Source of the DNA: Phylloscopus collybita
Taxonomy: Eukaryota; Chordata; Aves; Passeriformes; Phylloscopidae
Direction: 5' to 3'
DNA: 64,000 nt
Assembly (NCBI GenBank): GCA_027886175.1
Contig: JAJNNQ010000130.1
Location: forward strand, 16,075,501-16,139,500
A program made the position numbers and the translations under genes. Below, piece after piece: positions 21,701 through 34,115 of the stretch. Each line of letters begins with the position of its first letter. The first letter of the stretch is position 1. The notes under the pieces were generated by a model. The model saw only the letters and a list, made by a program, of their open reading frames with translations, was not told the origin of the DNA and ran no database searches.

Positions 21701-24700
21701 ATGCTTGCAAACATTTAGAAAACTTACAAGTAATAATCTGTCAGAGTCATTGGCACTCTACTGTGGTTTAAGGCTTCCTTCCAAATAGGATGCACAGAGA
21801 ACTGCAGGAGCTTAGTGTAAGGTCTAAGCTTAATTAATTAATTGATTAATAGGTAGACAAGTATCCCTATGTTATAAAACAATTCTCAGTGTTTAACGTT
21901 TTTTTCTAGGTTATAGTTGCTGGGGAAGTACATAAGGGAAGTAGAACTTTCTTTGCTATATTTCAGTGCTCCAAGAACTTGGGTTTTTTCTTTTTTATTT
22001 TTCTTCTTAAAGGAAAATAAAAAGAAAAAAACCCCTTATCTGCATTCTAGCAAATGGCTTTCCCTTACATAATTTATAAAAATTAATCATTTTAACAACT
22101 TTTTCTTTACTGTTCAAAGGAGTTTTACATTTTTCTTGATTGTTCCCAATGGCTATACACTGCCTCTGTCTGTGTTTTATGAGTAAAATCTAAATAACAC
22201 AAGGGTGCAGTTTCCATAAAATTAAGGTCATATGAGGTGGAAATAGCAGCTTAAGATCAGGAGTTCCTTCATTTTTATAGTCCTTTCTTTTGGTAACAGG
22301 AAACAGCTCTAAGGTAGTTTGCTTGTAGGATATATAGGAGGTTTTGCCTTTATAGGTGTTTGTGTGTGTGTCTGCATGCTTATGTGATGGAGAGCTGCCT
22401 TAGGAATGTTTGGATCTGGCTTCTAACCGCCAGAGAGCTCTCTCTTATGTGGTTATTAGCTTTACCACACACTTGGAGAACAATATTGCAGAGTTGTAGG
22501 CAGATATTACTCGTGATTTCACAAAAAGGGAAAATTAGATTCATGTGCTTCATGGGGAAGGTGGGGCGAACAACTGCTGCTTCAGTGCTACGATGAGTGC
22601 TGGTGGTTGTGGAAAGGTCATCAGATCCTCCAGAGAAGCTGGGAAAGAGTATAATTCTCATCTAAAATGTAGATATGTCACCTCTCCCCACCTTCCTTTC
22701 CTCCAAAGTGCCTTTCCTCCTGTCCACCAACAGCCAGGATACCTCCTCTGAGATACCCTCACTTCTCTTTGCCCTTGGTCAGCTGCAAACTCAGGTGGAG
22801 GCATCGTCTTCTATTCAGCCATCTGTCCTGCGGGCAAACACCATCTCTCACTGGGTGCATCAGAGTTATTTCGTTTCTTCCTTTTCTTACTTAGCTTCGT
22901 TTTTCCTTTCACTTTTAACCCAGACTCATGTTGTTGTCACCTTATTCCATTCTCAGCCCTGTCTGTGGAGGTATCCACTGTTCTGGGTGAACACAGCAGC
23001 TCATTGCACTCCTTACTGCTGAGATAAAAATCAGAGATGAGAAGAACTTAATTTTGTGATAGATCAAATTGTTGAGAAAATTCTAAGTCCTCTGGGCTCT
23101 GTGTCTGATTTTATTTTTGCAGCTCAGCCAAGAAATAGTAAAAGGCAGGAAAGTGTCTCTGCAACTTGCAGATTTTGGCAGTCCCTGAATGATGGGTGAA
23201 AATGCTTTGCTTCCTGCAAAAATATCATGTCTCCATGTGGTAAAGATCACTTTGCTGTCAAACCACTAAATGTTGCTTTAAGATTTCATTGACGTAGAGG
23301 GTAGTAAATTTAGTATAGCTCCAGGGTTGACTTTTCTCTCTTGGTAGTTGGCAAGCAGGTGAAAGTGCGTATGGCTAGGGAAGAGATCTCTCAGAAGTTG
23401 GTGCAGAAAGAGAAAATGCTTTCTTGGATGATTTGGACACTGCTTGAAATTAGGTTTAATTCCAGTTTGGACCAGAATTTAAACACTGCAGTAATCCAGT
23501 AAAAAATGTAATGTTAGAGAGCAGTGGGTGGGCAACCAGCTGGAGAAAAAGGTGGCCTTATTACCAGGAAAAAAAATGTTTGTGACTCTCTGACACTAAG
23601 CTGCATGCTTAAAGTTTGTGGGATTGACAAATGTGATGGAACAGATGTTCTGCTGGAACCTGCTGGTGGCCTGATGTAAAGCTTGTTTTCATACTTGATG
23701 TTGTATCAACTTCATGAATATCTTCAGGAAAATCCAGTGAAATAGCATAATATATTTAAGTAAAGAATTCATAGAATCACCAACTAAGACCTCATAAAGG
23801 AGCTGTGGCATTTCCAATTTTTCCATAAGGAAGAGAGATTTTCTTGTGGGTGGTCTTCTGTTCATGGCTAAGCAGTGAAGCCACAGAGCTAGCAGGAACA
23901 AAATGGGTGGGAAGTGCCTTGACTTTTAATATATCTCAGGCAAAAGCTGTTTTAGTCCAAACTAAAATCAAAGCAGCCTGCTAAAATTTAGGGTAGAGCT
24001 GGGCAGAAGCATCTCCCTCCTTCAGAAGGAAAGCCACTTCTGTGAGCACAAAAATATATTTTAATAGTGCATGAAGAGTGCATAAGAGATAACCTCTCCT
24101 TTAAGTGTTTAGTTCACCTCAAAAACCTGACAGTTGTGATGGCTGTCTCCCTGCTACTTCTTGATCTGAGGCATGTGAACCTATTCAAGACAAATATAAC
24201 TAAAAAAGAACAGCCAAACTACTTGTGAGTGAAGCACAAGAGAGTATTTTAGCTTGAGAAAGCCCTCATTGCATGGGAGCAGTTCTCATTCGTGCACCAG
24301 AGAGAGAGGACAGCTGCAGACAGCCGGGGAGTAAGTAAGACTTGTGTGGAGGACAGCAAGCTGCCTTGTTTCAGCAGACCAAACTCCTAATGCCTTAAGT
24401 GTGGTATCAAAGTGTTAGCTTCAAGCTAAATCTCAGAACACTTCTGGGCAGCAAAAGTGTTTTAAGCTGCATCTCCAGAATACTGGAGTATCAAAGTGCT
24501 TTGAGCACTTTTGAAACTGTTTGTTCCCCTCCCACCCCCGCCCCGGGCCCCACCCCACTCCCCCCGGGCCCCCCCCCCCACCCCACCCCCCCCCCCATTC
24601 TTATTTCTTCTTTGTAGTGGTCTTTTCTCTCCTGAATAATACTTACATGTCAATTAAGCCCTTTACAAGTCACCAAGGGTCTGGTAGTTTAAGCCGTTGT

Positions 24701-27700
24701 CTTTGCATTATATTAAATTTTCTCTAACTCATTTCCTTATTTTTCCCCTATGGGAAGCCCCAAAACAAGCAATTCTTCAGTGGATAATAAAATAATTTGA
24801 ATGGCAGCCATCCAGCCCGGCCTTTTTCTAGGTAAATGGTTTGAGTATCCATAAGAAGCAATGAAATTTTTATTATTCTGAGTGGTGTAGCCAAAGGAGT
24901 TTTTTTCTTTTGAATGGGGACAGTGGGAAAGTCAGGTAAAAAGGTGATTTCTGCAGTACCCCCACAGTTTTCCACTGGAGGTTAAAAGAAAGGGTTCCCC
25001 CTTCAAATTTTCCATTGACTGCTTTTCTCTGCCTCCACAAAACACTTTGTTGTGCCTGCTTTGCTGTGCTGAAAATGTCAGTACTTTCATATCACCAATG
25101 TTTACAGGAGTTAAAAAAGAAAACCCTCTAATTGTTTGAGTCAGGAGGGTTGTGAAGCTGCTGTTAACAGGAACGGAAGGGCCTACGTGTTCATCTCCTC
25201 TTCTCTGGAAGCAGGAAGGATGCTGTGCCCTGTTAACCTCTGCTGCACAGATGAGCATCCCATCCCTGCCTGTGTCTGCCTTGGGCATGGCTGGTGCTTG
25301 GAGTAGCCCAGCAGACCAGGAAATGTCCAGTCTCAGAAGGACTCCAGTTAAAATATTTTAAAGTGTTTTGTATTTTATTCAGGGAATGCTTCCCAGAATC
25401 AATTCTCATATTTGGTTAATTCTCTTAGCTTGTGGGATGGCATAAGACAGCACCTGACCTTAAAGCCTTAACAGCCCTGGCTTTGTTTTGCACGAGGAGA
25501 AGAGCAGCTATTCCTGGCATCCCTGGCAGAAACCACAGTAGTTCAGTTGAACAGGTGATGGATAATAAACCCAGGAGCTGCACACATGCAACGTTTTAAT
25601 TTAGCCCCATCATTTTGGGGCATTGTGACAGATGATGACAAAATGACAACCACACCTTGAAATATTTCCAGTCCCAGTGCAGTTAAGCACGTTGGTCTGT
25701 CCAAAGGTGAAAGCTGTGTTTGAGTGCAGTGAAAGCAAAAAACATAGAAGGCTAAATTCACTGTATTCTGTGTGAATGCATTGTTGAATAATATTTAATG
25801 CTATTCCCTTCTTATTCGGTCATCCAGTGGGAAAAGCATTTCCCCTCAGAGCATCACCTCTTGGACTTGATTTCTTTTGCTGCTTGGATTTGAGTGTCAC
25901 TTACCTCCCAAGACACTGCTCCAGCACTTTGCTACTGAGCCTTTGCTGGGTTTCAAACGTCCCCTGCTGAGGCTGTTCAACTTTTTATAAATGCTTATAT
26001 AAAATTAAACAAGAGAATAGGGTAAGGACCAGTGACTGATGTGGAGCTGCATGTATAGGATGCTGTTCTGAGAAGTGGAAGACACTGATGCTGTTGCATT
26101 TTTTATTACTATTTATTTTAAGCAGGCAGCCAGTAAATCTGAACTCTTGTTGGTAAATGTGTGAACCATCAAACTGAAGTGATTAACATTTTGTCTGAGA
26201 AAGTGACAGTAAATGCTTCATATGGAGTGGAGCACTACTATTGCAAAAGACTGGAGACATCACCCTGCATCTCCAGCACTTGAAACATTGATCCAGGAGG
26301 TACAAACACAGTTAAACTCCCTTCAGGGAAAGACAAGGGAAAGAATTGGACCTTGGTTTCCCACATCCTGATCCTGACCCTGGCCTGTTGTTTCCTCTGT
26401 TATATTTGCAAATACATCCAGAATAGTTTTGTTTGAACAAATCTGCAGTGAATTGAACATGAATTTGCAAATTACTGCTCCCTGTGTGCATGTGAGGAGC
26501 TGAGTGTAAGTGATTTGACAGAAAAGCATCCACCCTGCCCTCCTGAGCAGGTGAGATATTTCTGCTAGGAGGATGGGAATGCTCTCAGTGCAGTTGGATC
26601 ATGAGTGTTACAACAGGAATCTCCCAAAAATCTCAGCAGGTTTTTTAGTCCTTGGAGCAGAACTACACAGGTTTTGTTGTCGTCAAAACCGAAACTGATA
26701 CGACAATCAGACTTGGAGATGAGTGTTTTTCTGAGCTGACCTATCGTGAATCTTTCACTTTTATGTGACAGCACGATAATGTTAATTTTTATCATCTGTG
26801 AAACTTGATTAATCAACTCCTGTGTTCAGTGGGCTATAGCCTGGAATGAATAGTAAGTTCTTGAAAATGCTGCATCAGTTCTTGTCTGGTGAAGGGGGGA
26901 CATTTCTCACCTCTATAAGCCCTCTTTCTCAGAATGAAAATTAGATATGATAAGGTGGTGTTTCTGGTCAGGGGCAGAGCTGAATGTCACTGCTGATGAG
27001 GAGACTGTAGCTGGTCAAACTGAGCACTGATTCTGTAAGGAAAACCTTTGAAATAAATTCTAATTAAAATGCATTCCTAGAAATGCCTCCCTGACCTATT
27101 TGCCCCTTACAGTAAATTATTCTGCTTCTAGATTTGATAGTTGTGTTCTATTCAATCTGAGTTGATGCAGTTTTTCCACCATGCTAGAGCACCACTTTTC
27201 CCACAGAGCAGCTCTTGCTGGTGCGTGGGCGAAGCGTTGTGTCACTGTTCCGTGCTAATCTGAAGAATGAGAGGGAATCCTCTGTGGTCTCTTAAAAGCA
27301 GTGCTTTCAAGTAGCTCTGTGTGGGCTATGTTTATTTGAGAGAGATGAATGTGCTCTCAATGGTAGAATTACTTTGGGATGGGGGTTTCCCTTAAGCCTG
27401 GGGTGTAGGTTAAACCTTGAGATATATATACACGAATACACTTTTGCCTCCAAACCACTTAATTCTCATTTGATTCAGAGCACCTTTATTTGTGACTGGG
27501 ATGTCTTAACCTGGCAGTACAGAGAGGGCACCTTCCCTAAATATGGTAAGATGTGCATTCATTGGAAATTTGTACTGGTGGGTCTCTTCCTATCCTCAGA
27601 GTGAAGTCATGTGCTTCTTTTCCTTTCTAATCTACCAAAAAGACTTCAAATCCAAAACCTGATATGTTTGTTTGTTTTTTTCCTAAGCGGCTTTTTAATT

Positions 27701-30700
27701 TCTTCCTACTGTTTATGTAGAATGACTATAGGAATGTTCTTTTATTTATTTTTCCTGAATTAAGTTGGACAATGAAGAATACAGCAATAGTAAAGGATAT
27801 ATATTACTGACTATATTAAACAGTTATTTGGGGGTAAATTTAGTGATACAAAGATTCAGTGCACCTGTGCTGGGTTTGACCAAAATCCCTCTTTTTGGAT
27901 AAGGCTTCTGCTGAGAACTTTGGAAGTTTCATGTGTTCTGTGGAGTTTGGGATGTTCCCTGAGCTACTAACTCTGCCTGGGGCAGGCACAGGATTTCCTT
28001 AGGTGGTTCTGTCATTAGGACATCTACTACAAATTATTTTCTATAATCCACATAGCATTTGAGAATGGGCTAGGTGATATTTTACTTGCCTGTAAATTAA
28101 AACTGCACCTCAGAAGTTTTGATGCATCCTAACTTTCAGTAAGGAATACTTGGAGCTGCAGTATTACAACCTCCTTTTTCCAGGGCTGGTGGTGTTTGCT
28201 GCCAGAGGGCTTATTCCTGTTCACATTGGGACAGCTGTAGGAGCTCTAGATTGTTTTACCTCCCTCCCAAAATTGAGCAAAACTTCTTATCTTCCGTTGC
28301 CTTGATTTGGCATCCTCAGGACATCATGACATGCTGCTGGCAGAGTCCGAATTTCTGGCAGCAGCAGTAGCACATATCCAGAAGTGTGGGAGCGCTGGAA
28401 TGTGCCGAAAGCAACATATACTTCTGGGTCATTTAGGGCTGGTGTTCCTGCCAGCCAAGCAATGCCAATGTTTTTTTGTCTTGGGATTTTGAAGCTTGTT
28501 TGGAGGGCATGAATCTTATATAGAACAGGGCTGCATTCCTCTTCTAAATCAACCCTTGTTTTCTTGTTGTTAAACTTCCCTTCTTTTTGGTGCATGGCTT
28601 TTTGTAGCTAGGACTGCCTGTGCCTTTTTTTACAGCTACGTGGCTCCTGTACTTGGAGCAATCTCCTTTCCATTACTTTTTTATATTCTATTTCCTTATA
28701 CTGCAGAGATTTGATTCCAAAGTCATGGATTTGATACATTCTAACTTTTATCTCTTGGTTTGGATTGTACAAGCAAGTTTCATCCTTTCCTGTCACAACA
28801 TTACAGTTTCACTGCAGTGACATCTCTATTAAAAATTGTTCTGCAAAAATCCCACATTTTGGATGCTATCAATGAATATCATAGTTAGTAATCTTGATTT
28901 TATCCTGCAGCATTTTTCCTTTTCTCTTCTGTATTTTATCTTTTGGAGAGTTTCCTATCTGTGCTTTGGCAGTGAATAATAATAAATAACCTTTTTTTTA
29001 TTGTATAATTTACATTAGACATTTAACAAATAAGTACTTCCTTCCCATCTCACCCACCTCCAAATAATTTGTTGAGAAAATTGAAGTTAGACACAGATAA
29101 TGAGAAAATAGCATTGAAAAGATATTAATTGTTGAGGGCTTTATTTTGTCAACATATTTTATAGTTTTTAAAAAATTAATTCATATTCTATTAACAATTT
29201 GCTTCCACAGAAATTGTGTACAGCGAGTGTGCTCAAAGTATCATGGACTTTGCATCCAGACCTCTGTACACTAATTGGCTTTAGCTAAACTGAACATTTG
29301 CCATGAAGGAAAGATTTCTTCTAAATGTATTAAAATTGAGGAGTCTCATTTTAACAGGAGAAGTAGAGGGTGTTTTGAGGTAGGCTGTATGTGACTTTGA
29401 TGGCTTGGTGAGATGATATTTGCAGCCTCCTCTGGTCACTTCTTATGTGACTCTTTTGCACATTGGAAGTGTGATATTTTTGGCAGTGAGCTCATGTTTC
29501 CTAGCCTTGCAAATGAGTCTGTGTGCTTTAAACTCACTTGTGTAGATGCCTGTGTGGAGTGGCTGACATGGGAAGCGTAAATGTAAAATGTCTGTTACCC
29601 AAGGCTGAGCACAACTTTGGCTTTTTGGTGACATCTATGCAACTGATTTCTACTTGAAGAAGGAATTTTTACTCATTAGAGAATCATCTTCTGACTTCTA
29701 GATCTCCTTGAGATCTTCAGTCCAAAGATGTTTAGAAATTTGCTGATTGACAAAGGGAGAAACATGCCTGTAAATTGGTTTTGTCTCGGTTTCAGTTCAA
29801 GAAACAAGTGTTGTATTGATTTTGAATAAGGTTCTGCAGTTTAAAGCAGTGTTTTGCACTCAGCACTGAGAGGAACCTGTGTGTGTCAAGAGGAGCATTT
29901 TCACACACCCAGTTGTGGGGGATCATAGCCCACACTGTTCATCAAGTTGTGGATATCACATCTGCATGGGAGGGCATTTGGGAATTACATTCTGGGGGGA
30001 TTGCTGCTCAAAATTTACTGTCACCTTAATCAAGGGGAATTGTACTTAATGTTGAGATCAGCTTAAGGTATTCAGCATTAAATCTTCCTGCATCATATAG
30101 GGCAAGTACCAGTTTCATTTTGTCCAAATTAAACTAGGCAAGATAGAACTGAGGGAACTATGTATTCTTTATTTTTGGCTAAAATCAAGCTTCAGATTTA
30201 AAATTTTGATTAGAAACTGTCTTATATTGAAGTTTCAGCACTTTATCAGGAAATAACAGGGGGAGGAGACAACTGGCAGATCTTGCTGTTTGTGGCTTTT
30301 CCTAGGCAGCATTTGTATATGAAGCTGCATTTTCAGCAAAGGGCAGACATGCAGTGTAGTTCAGGTGCTACTCTGAGAACCAAACCTGGGAATATCTAGG
30401 TAGGGGGAGATGGAAGAAATGTTCTATATTTGATTTCTTCATGCCAAAAAGGTCTCAAAAGCTTTATTCCTATTTTAGATTAGTTTCAGGGAGTGTTGCC
30501 TAAGCTCTCTTTCATCAAATGCTCTTTTATTTCTCTGGTTGTTCTTCCATTTTGATCACATTTACTGTAATAATACATTTCTCTCTCCCACTCTTCCTAC
30601 ACAACAGCCACACACAAATAATGTGTAACCTGCTGGCTTATTTATCAACAGCATTGGTGATGGTGTTTGTTCCACTTCATTTTGGAGCTATTTTGCAATA

Positions 30701-33700
30701 TGGGTGATGCTTAAATGAGGAAAGTTTAGTCAGCCTGGCAGTGACAGGCCCTGCAGCTTTCACAAAAGAAAAATGTGTATTACTGGAAAGGTATCTTATG
30801 AGTAGGTTTATTCCTTAGGTGAATTTTGTTAGCATGTACTTCAGTTTCTTTGGCATATGGTTTCTTTTCTGTTCTCTCTACAATGTCTAGTAATGGTGCT
30901 GATCTGTAAAATTGAGCCACTGAGTTGATCTAGGCAGGAAAACCAAACCAAACATCTCCTTTCCCTTTTTCTGCACTTTCAGTCTGGCTCATCTCTGGCA
31001 TTCATTTTACACTGCATTCCCACAAAATATTGCTTTGGTACAAATGAAATACAAGTGAATTGCTGAGCAAGTTTGGGTAAAATGAGTAAGGGTTTGGAAA
31101 CATCAGATGCTCATAAGCTAGAAAAAGACTTGGAGAAAGAAAAAGAGGATGGGGCAAGAGCAGTGCAGTATTAACATTTACAATAAGAATGTTTGTAAAA
31201 AGCATTTTGGAAAATATTTTGAAACACCAGTGTGATGAGTGCCTCTCTGGTTGTTATCAATTTTACAGTTAAGATTTCATTAAAATTAGTGAGTCTCATT
31301 GTTTTTCTTGAACAATGTATTTTTTTTCCTCTCCAAATGTGTTTTTTCTATATGGGAAACTTGGTTTTAATGCAAATTAATACTCCAGTCAAAAAATGCC
31401 TTTTTGACCTATTCTGAGAGTGTCTAGGAAATAATTAGGTCTTGGAGCTGTGATAAATTTGGTGGGTGAGCACCAAGGAAATTCTGCACACTTTTGACAA
31501 ACATTTCCAATTATTGCAAGACCCCATAAATCTGTGAGCAGAAGTGATTCTGTTTTACTTCAGGGTGTTCCTGTTCTTAAAAACCTTGACAGAAAGCAGA
31601 AAATTTATTTAATTCTGAGCAGTCCTTTCTTTACATGACCATTATAACTCCCTCTTTTACAGAGCATTATTTCTTTGAAGTAGCTGAATTTTATCCATCT
31701 TGGCTTCAGTCTGCCAGATCTAATAAAAACCTACAGCATTACCCTGCATATTATGGTTGTAAAAACTTCTGGTTGTTCTAATAACAAACACTTCCATGGG
31801 GCACAATGACTGGGTCACATCTCTTTCATTCAGGTTCTCAAGTGGAGATTTGGATTTTAGCTGCAAAATCTACATATGACTAAGAGTCAGGAGACCTGCC
31901 CAACATCCCCAACCCCAACAGTGTGAGCAGCAGGGCTTCTGGAGAAATGCATGTGTATGCTGCCTGGGTGTGCAGCTGGGCCATGCAGGGATGTGGGACT
32001 TGTCAGCTTTTAGCAGCTTTTTCTGTGTTTCCCTTGCTTTGAAGAGCAGGGACATAGAAAACCCGGAGCACCCACGATGCAGCCCCGGAGAGCTCCCCAG
32101 CAGGGCCCCCACATCTGGCTCACACTGCAAAACCAAGAAAGAACACATCTAATAACTAAATAAATATATTTTTGTTCATTCACCACTGTGTTTTTTCCTT
32201 TCCAGTTTTTCAGAACATTGCTTGCTTCTTACATGACTCTTACCAACACTGGTGTCATATTTTCAGTAACATTTAACCTGTATCCCTTTAATGTGGGCTG
32301 CAATACTGTGGCCAGCTTGGCAAATATATCTGAAACTGGTGAAATGTCAAAGCTCAGTGGGAGGGATTAGAGCTGGAGTTGCAGTTTGAATTCTGTAGTG
32401 TTCTGGGTCAGTTTGGGTTTTTTTTCATTCTGATTTCTTTTAGTCATTTTGCTTTATTTTTATGTTGTTTGAGTGGTGGTAGAGAGTCTCATTCCAGGTC
32501 AATGTTTTTCAAATTTGATGGTTTAAAGTTAGGCACATGCAGTCCAAGTTCAGGCACTCCAAAATAAGGCTTAATCCTCATTAGTCCCCAGTGTCTGCTG
32601 CTCCCATTGAAATCAATCAGATGCAGCTTTCTGTACTTCAATGTGATTGTGTTATGATTAAACAGATACTCATAAAACTCAGACAAGCTGGAATCAAGTT
32701 TCACATGGAACTGAACTGACTTTTTTTTTTTTCTTAATAGAATCCTTGTAATTAGTGATTACCAGATGCATTTAGAACGTGTGAAATGCCTGCAGGAGTT
32801 GGAATTAAGAAGGGGGAGGGATGTCAAACACCTCAGATCTTCTGCTGGCAACCTTTCATTTTAAATTTCTGCCCTGCACATAGATGAAGCAGCATGGTTT
32901 CTATAAAATGTTCAGCTGTGGTTTCACATTAAGTCGATGTTACCAATAAAGAGAGTGACTTGTAATCGAAAACTTATTTGCTTATAAATAGCAGGTTTTG
33001 CTCTGGATGGCTCCCCACTTCATTTCAGCAGTCACCTTGCTGTCCTTAAGATAGGTCTTATGAAACCTGTCAATTTTCAGTTCTAGCGACTACCATATGA
33101 TATTGTTTGATCTAAAGAGAAGAATAAGGCTTCCGGGGTCCTTCTCTGATAAACTAGAGGTGTCTGAGGAAACATAACCAGGGCTGTCACCAGCCCGCAG
33201 GACAGAAGCAGAATGATTCCTCTAGATGAGGTGATGTTGGCTCACTCTTTGTACAATCTCTTCTCCCACTTGAGATGCAGAGGTAGTGCTTGTTTTTTTC
33301 ATGTTTGGGGTTTTAATTCAGAACCTCCAGTTTCAAGGGATTATCTTAATGTGGACTGCTTACTGTTACCCTGTAGCAGCCCTTTTCTCTGGGAGCTTGG
33401 TTTGGGATTTTTTGTCTCCCTTCTCTTTGGAAATGCAGTGCTGGGGAGTAACTTGCTTGATCAGAGAGAAGCTTGTTGGGAACTTGTAGAATGCTTGAAC
33501 AACACACTCATGCTCAATACATCTGGCTTCTTTTCTCTCCAAGTGATTTAGATCAGAGTCATTACTCAAAGTCTCTTAATTTTGGAGCAGTAGTTTTACT
33601 GGGCACTTCCATGAAGCATAGGAATGTTTTGGACAATGTGAGGACACAAGTGAATTCTAGAGTAAAAATAATTGATTCTTTTAGGATGCTTAATAAAAGC

Positions 33701-34032
33701 CCTTTTTGCAACCCTTCCAATGTTCCTGTGACTGCTGGCAGCTTTGTTCCTTGGGTAGATTTTTGTCACCGCAGCCAGACATTGTTGTTGCTCCTGCCTT
33801 TGCAGAACTGTCCCTGACACAGTGGTGGGCTTAAGAGAGGATGGTGCTAGGAAGGAGAAAGTAGATTCCTGGCTTGCTTGTCAACTATTTGTAGTTCATG
33901 AAGAAAAAAATAGAAATACATGACACTGTTATCTGTTCTCAATGTAATTGAATACTTAACTTTTTCTTCTTAGATTGTTGATTTTTTTTTTACTTTCCCT
34001 TAAAAACTCTTTTTTCCCCCTGTTCCTAATAG
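15729..34032. other. Long AT-rich stretch without recognised genes
   Basis: About 18 kb upstream of the first TNIP3 exon found. It may hold promoter, 5' noncoding exons and intergenic DNA, but I could not identify them. Simple repeats: GT/T-rich 16408-16490, a (TTGGT)-like run 16889-16985, (T)nG 18718-18770, and a C-run cluster 24529-24597. The open frames here (up to about 138 codons, for example 21149-21565 on the minus strand) show no recognisable domain and look like chance. Confidence 0.5.
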
Positions 34033-34115
34033 ATTCACTGTGAGGAGCTCAAAATGAAGAAAGATGCAGAGGATTGCACAGAGCTGTGCCCCCATCAGTG
34101 TGTTGAGATGGAAAG
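34033..34115 (+). CDS. TNIP3: TNIP3 first exon found (probable start exon)
   Basis: An acceptor (poly-pyrimidine run then ctaatag) precedes and a gtattg donor follows. The frame is open over the whole exon and its two-base overhang fits the next exon's single base. An ATG at 34054-34056, with A at -3, is a plausible start, giving MKKDAEDCTEL and so on. The six or seven codons before it are also open, so translation could begin in an unseen upstream exon. I infer the exon from phase and position; its sequence is only weakly diagnostic. Confidence 0.55.

Noticed and set aside
23768..23800. Possible CR1 3' end (tcatagaatcacc)
   Set aside because: Only a few bases resemble the CR1 tail and no CR1 body lies beside it.
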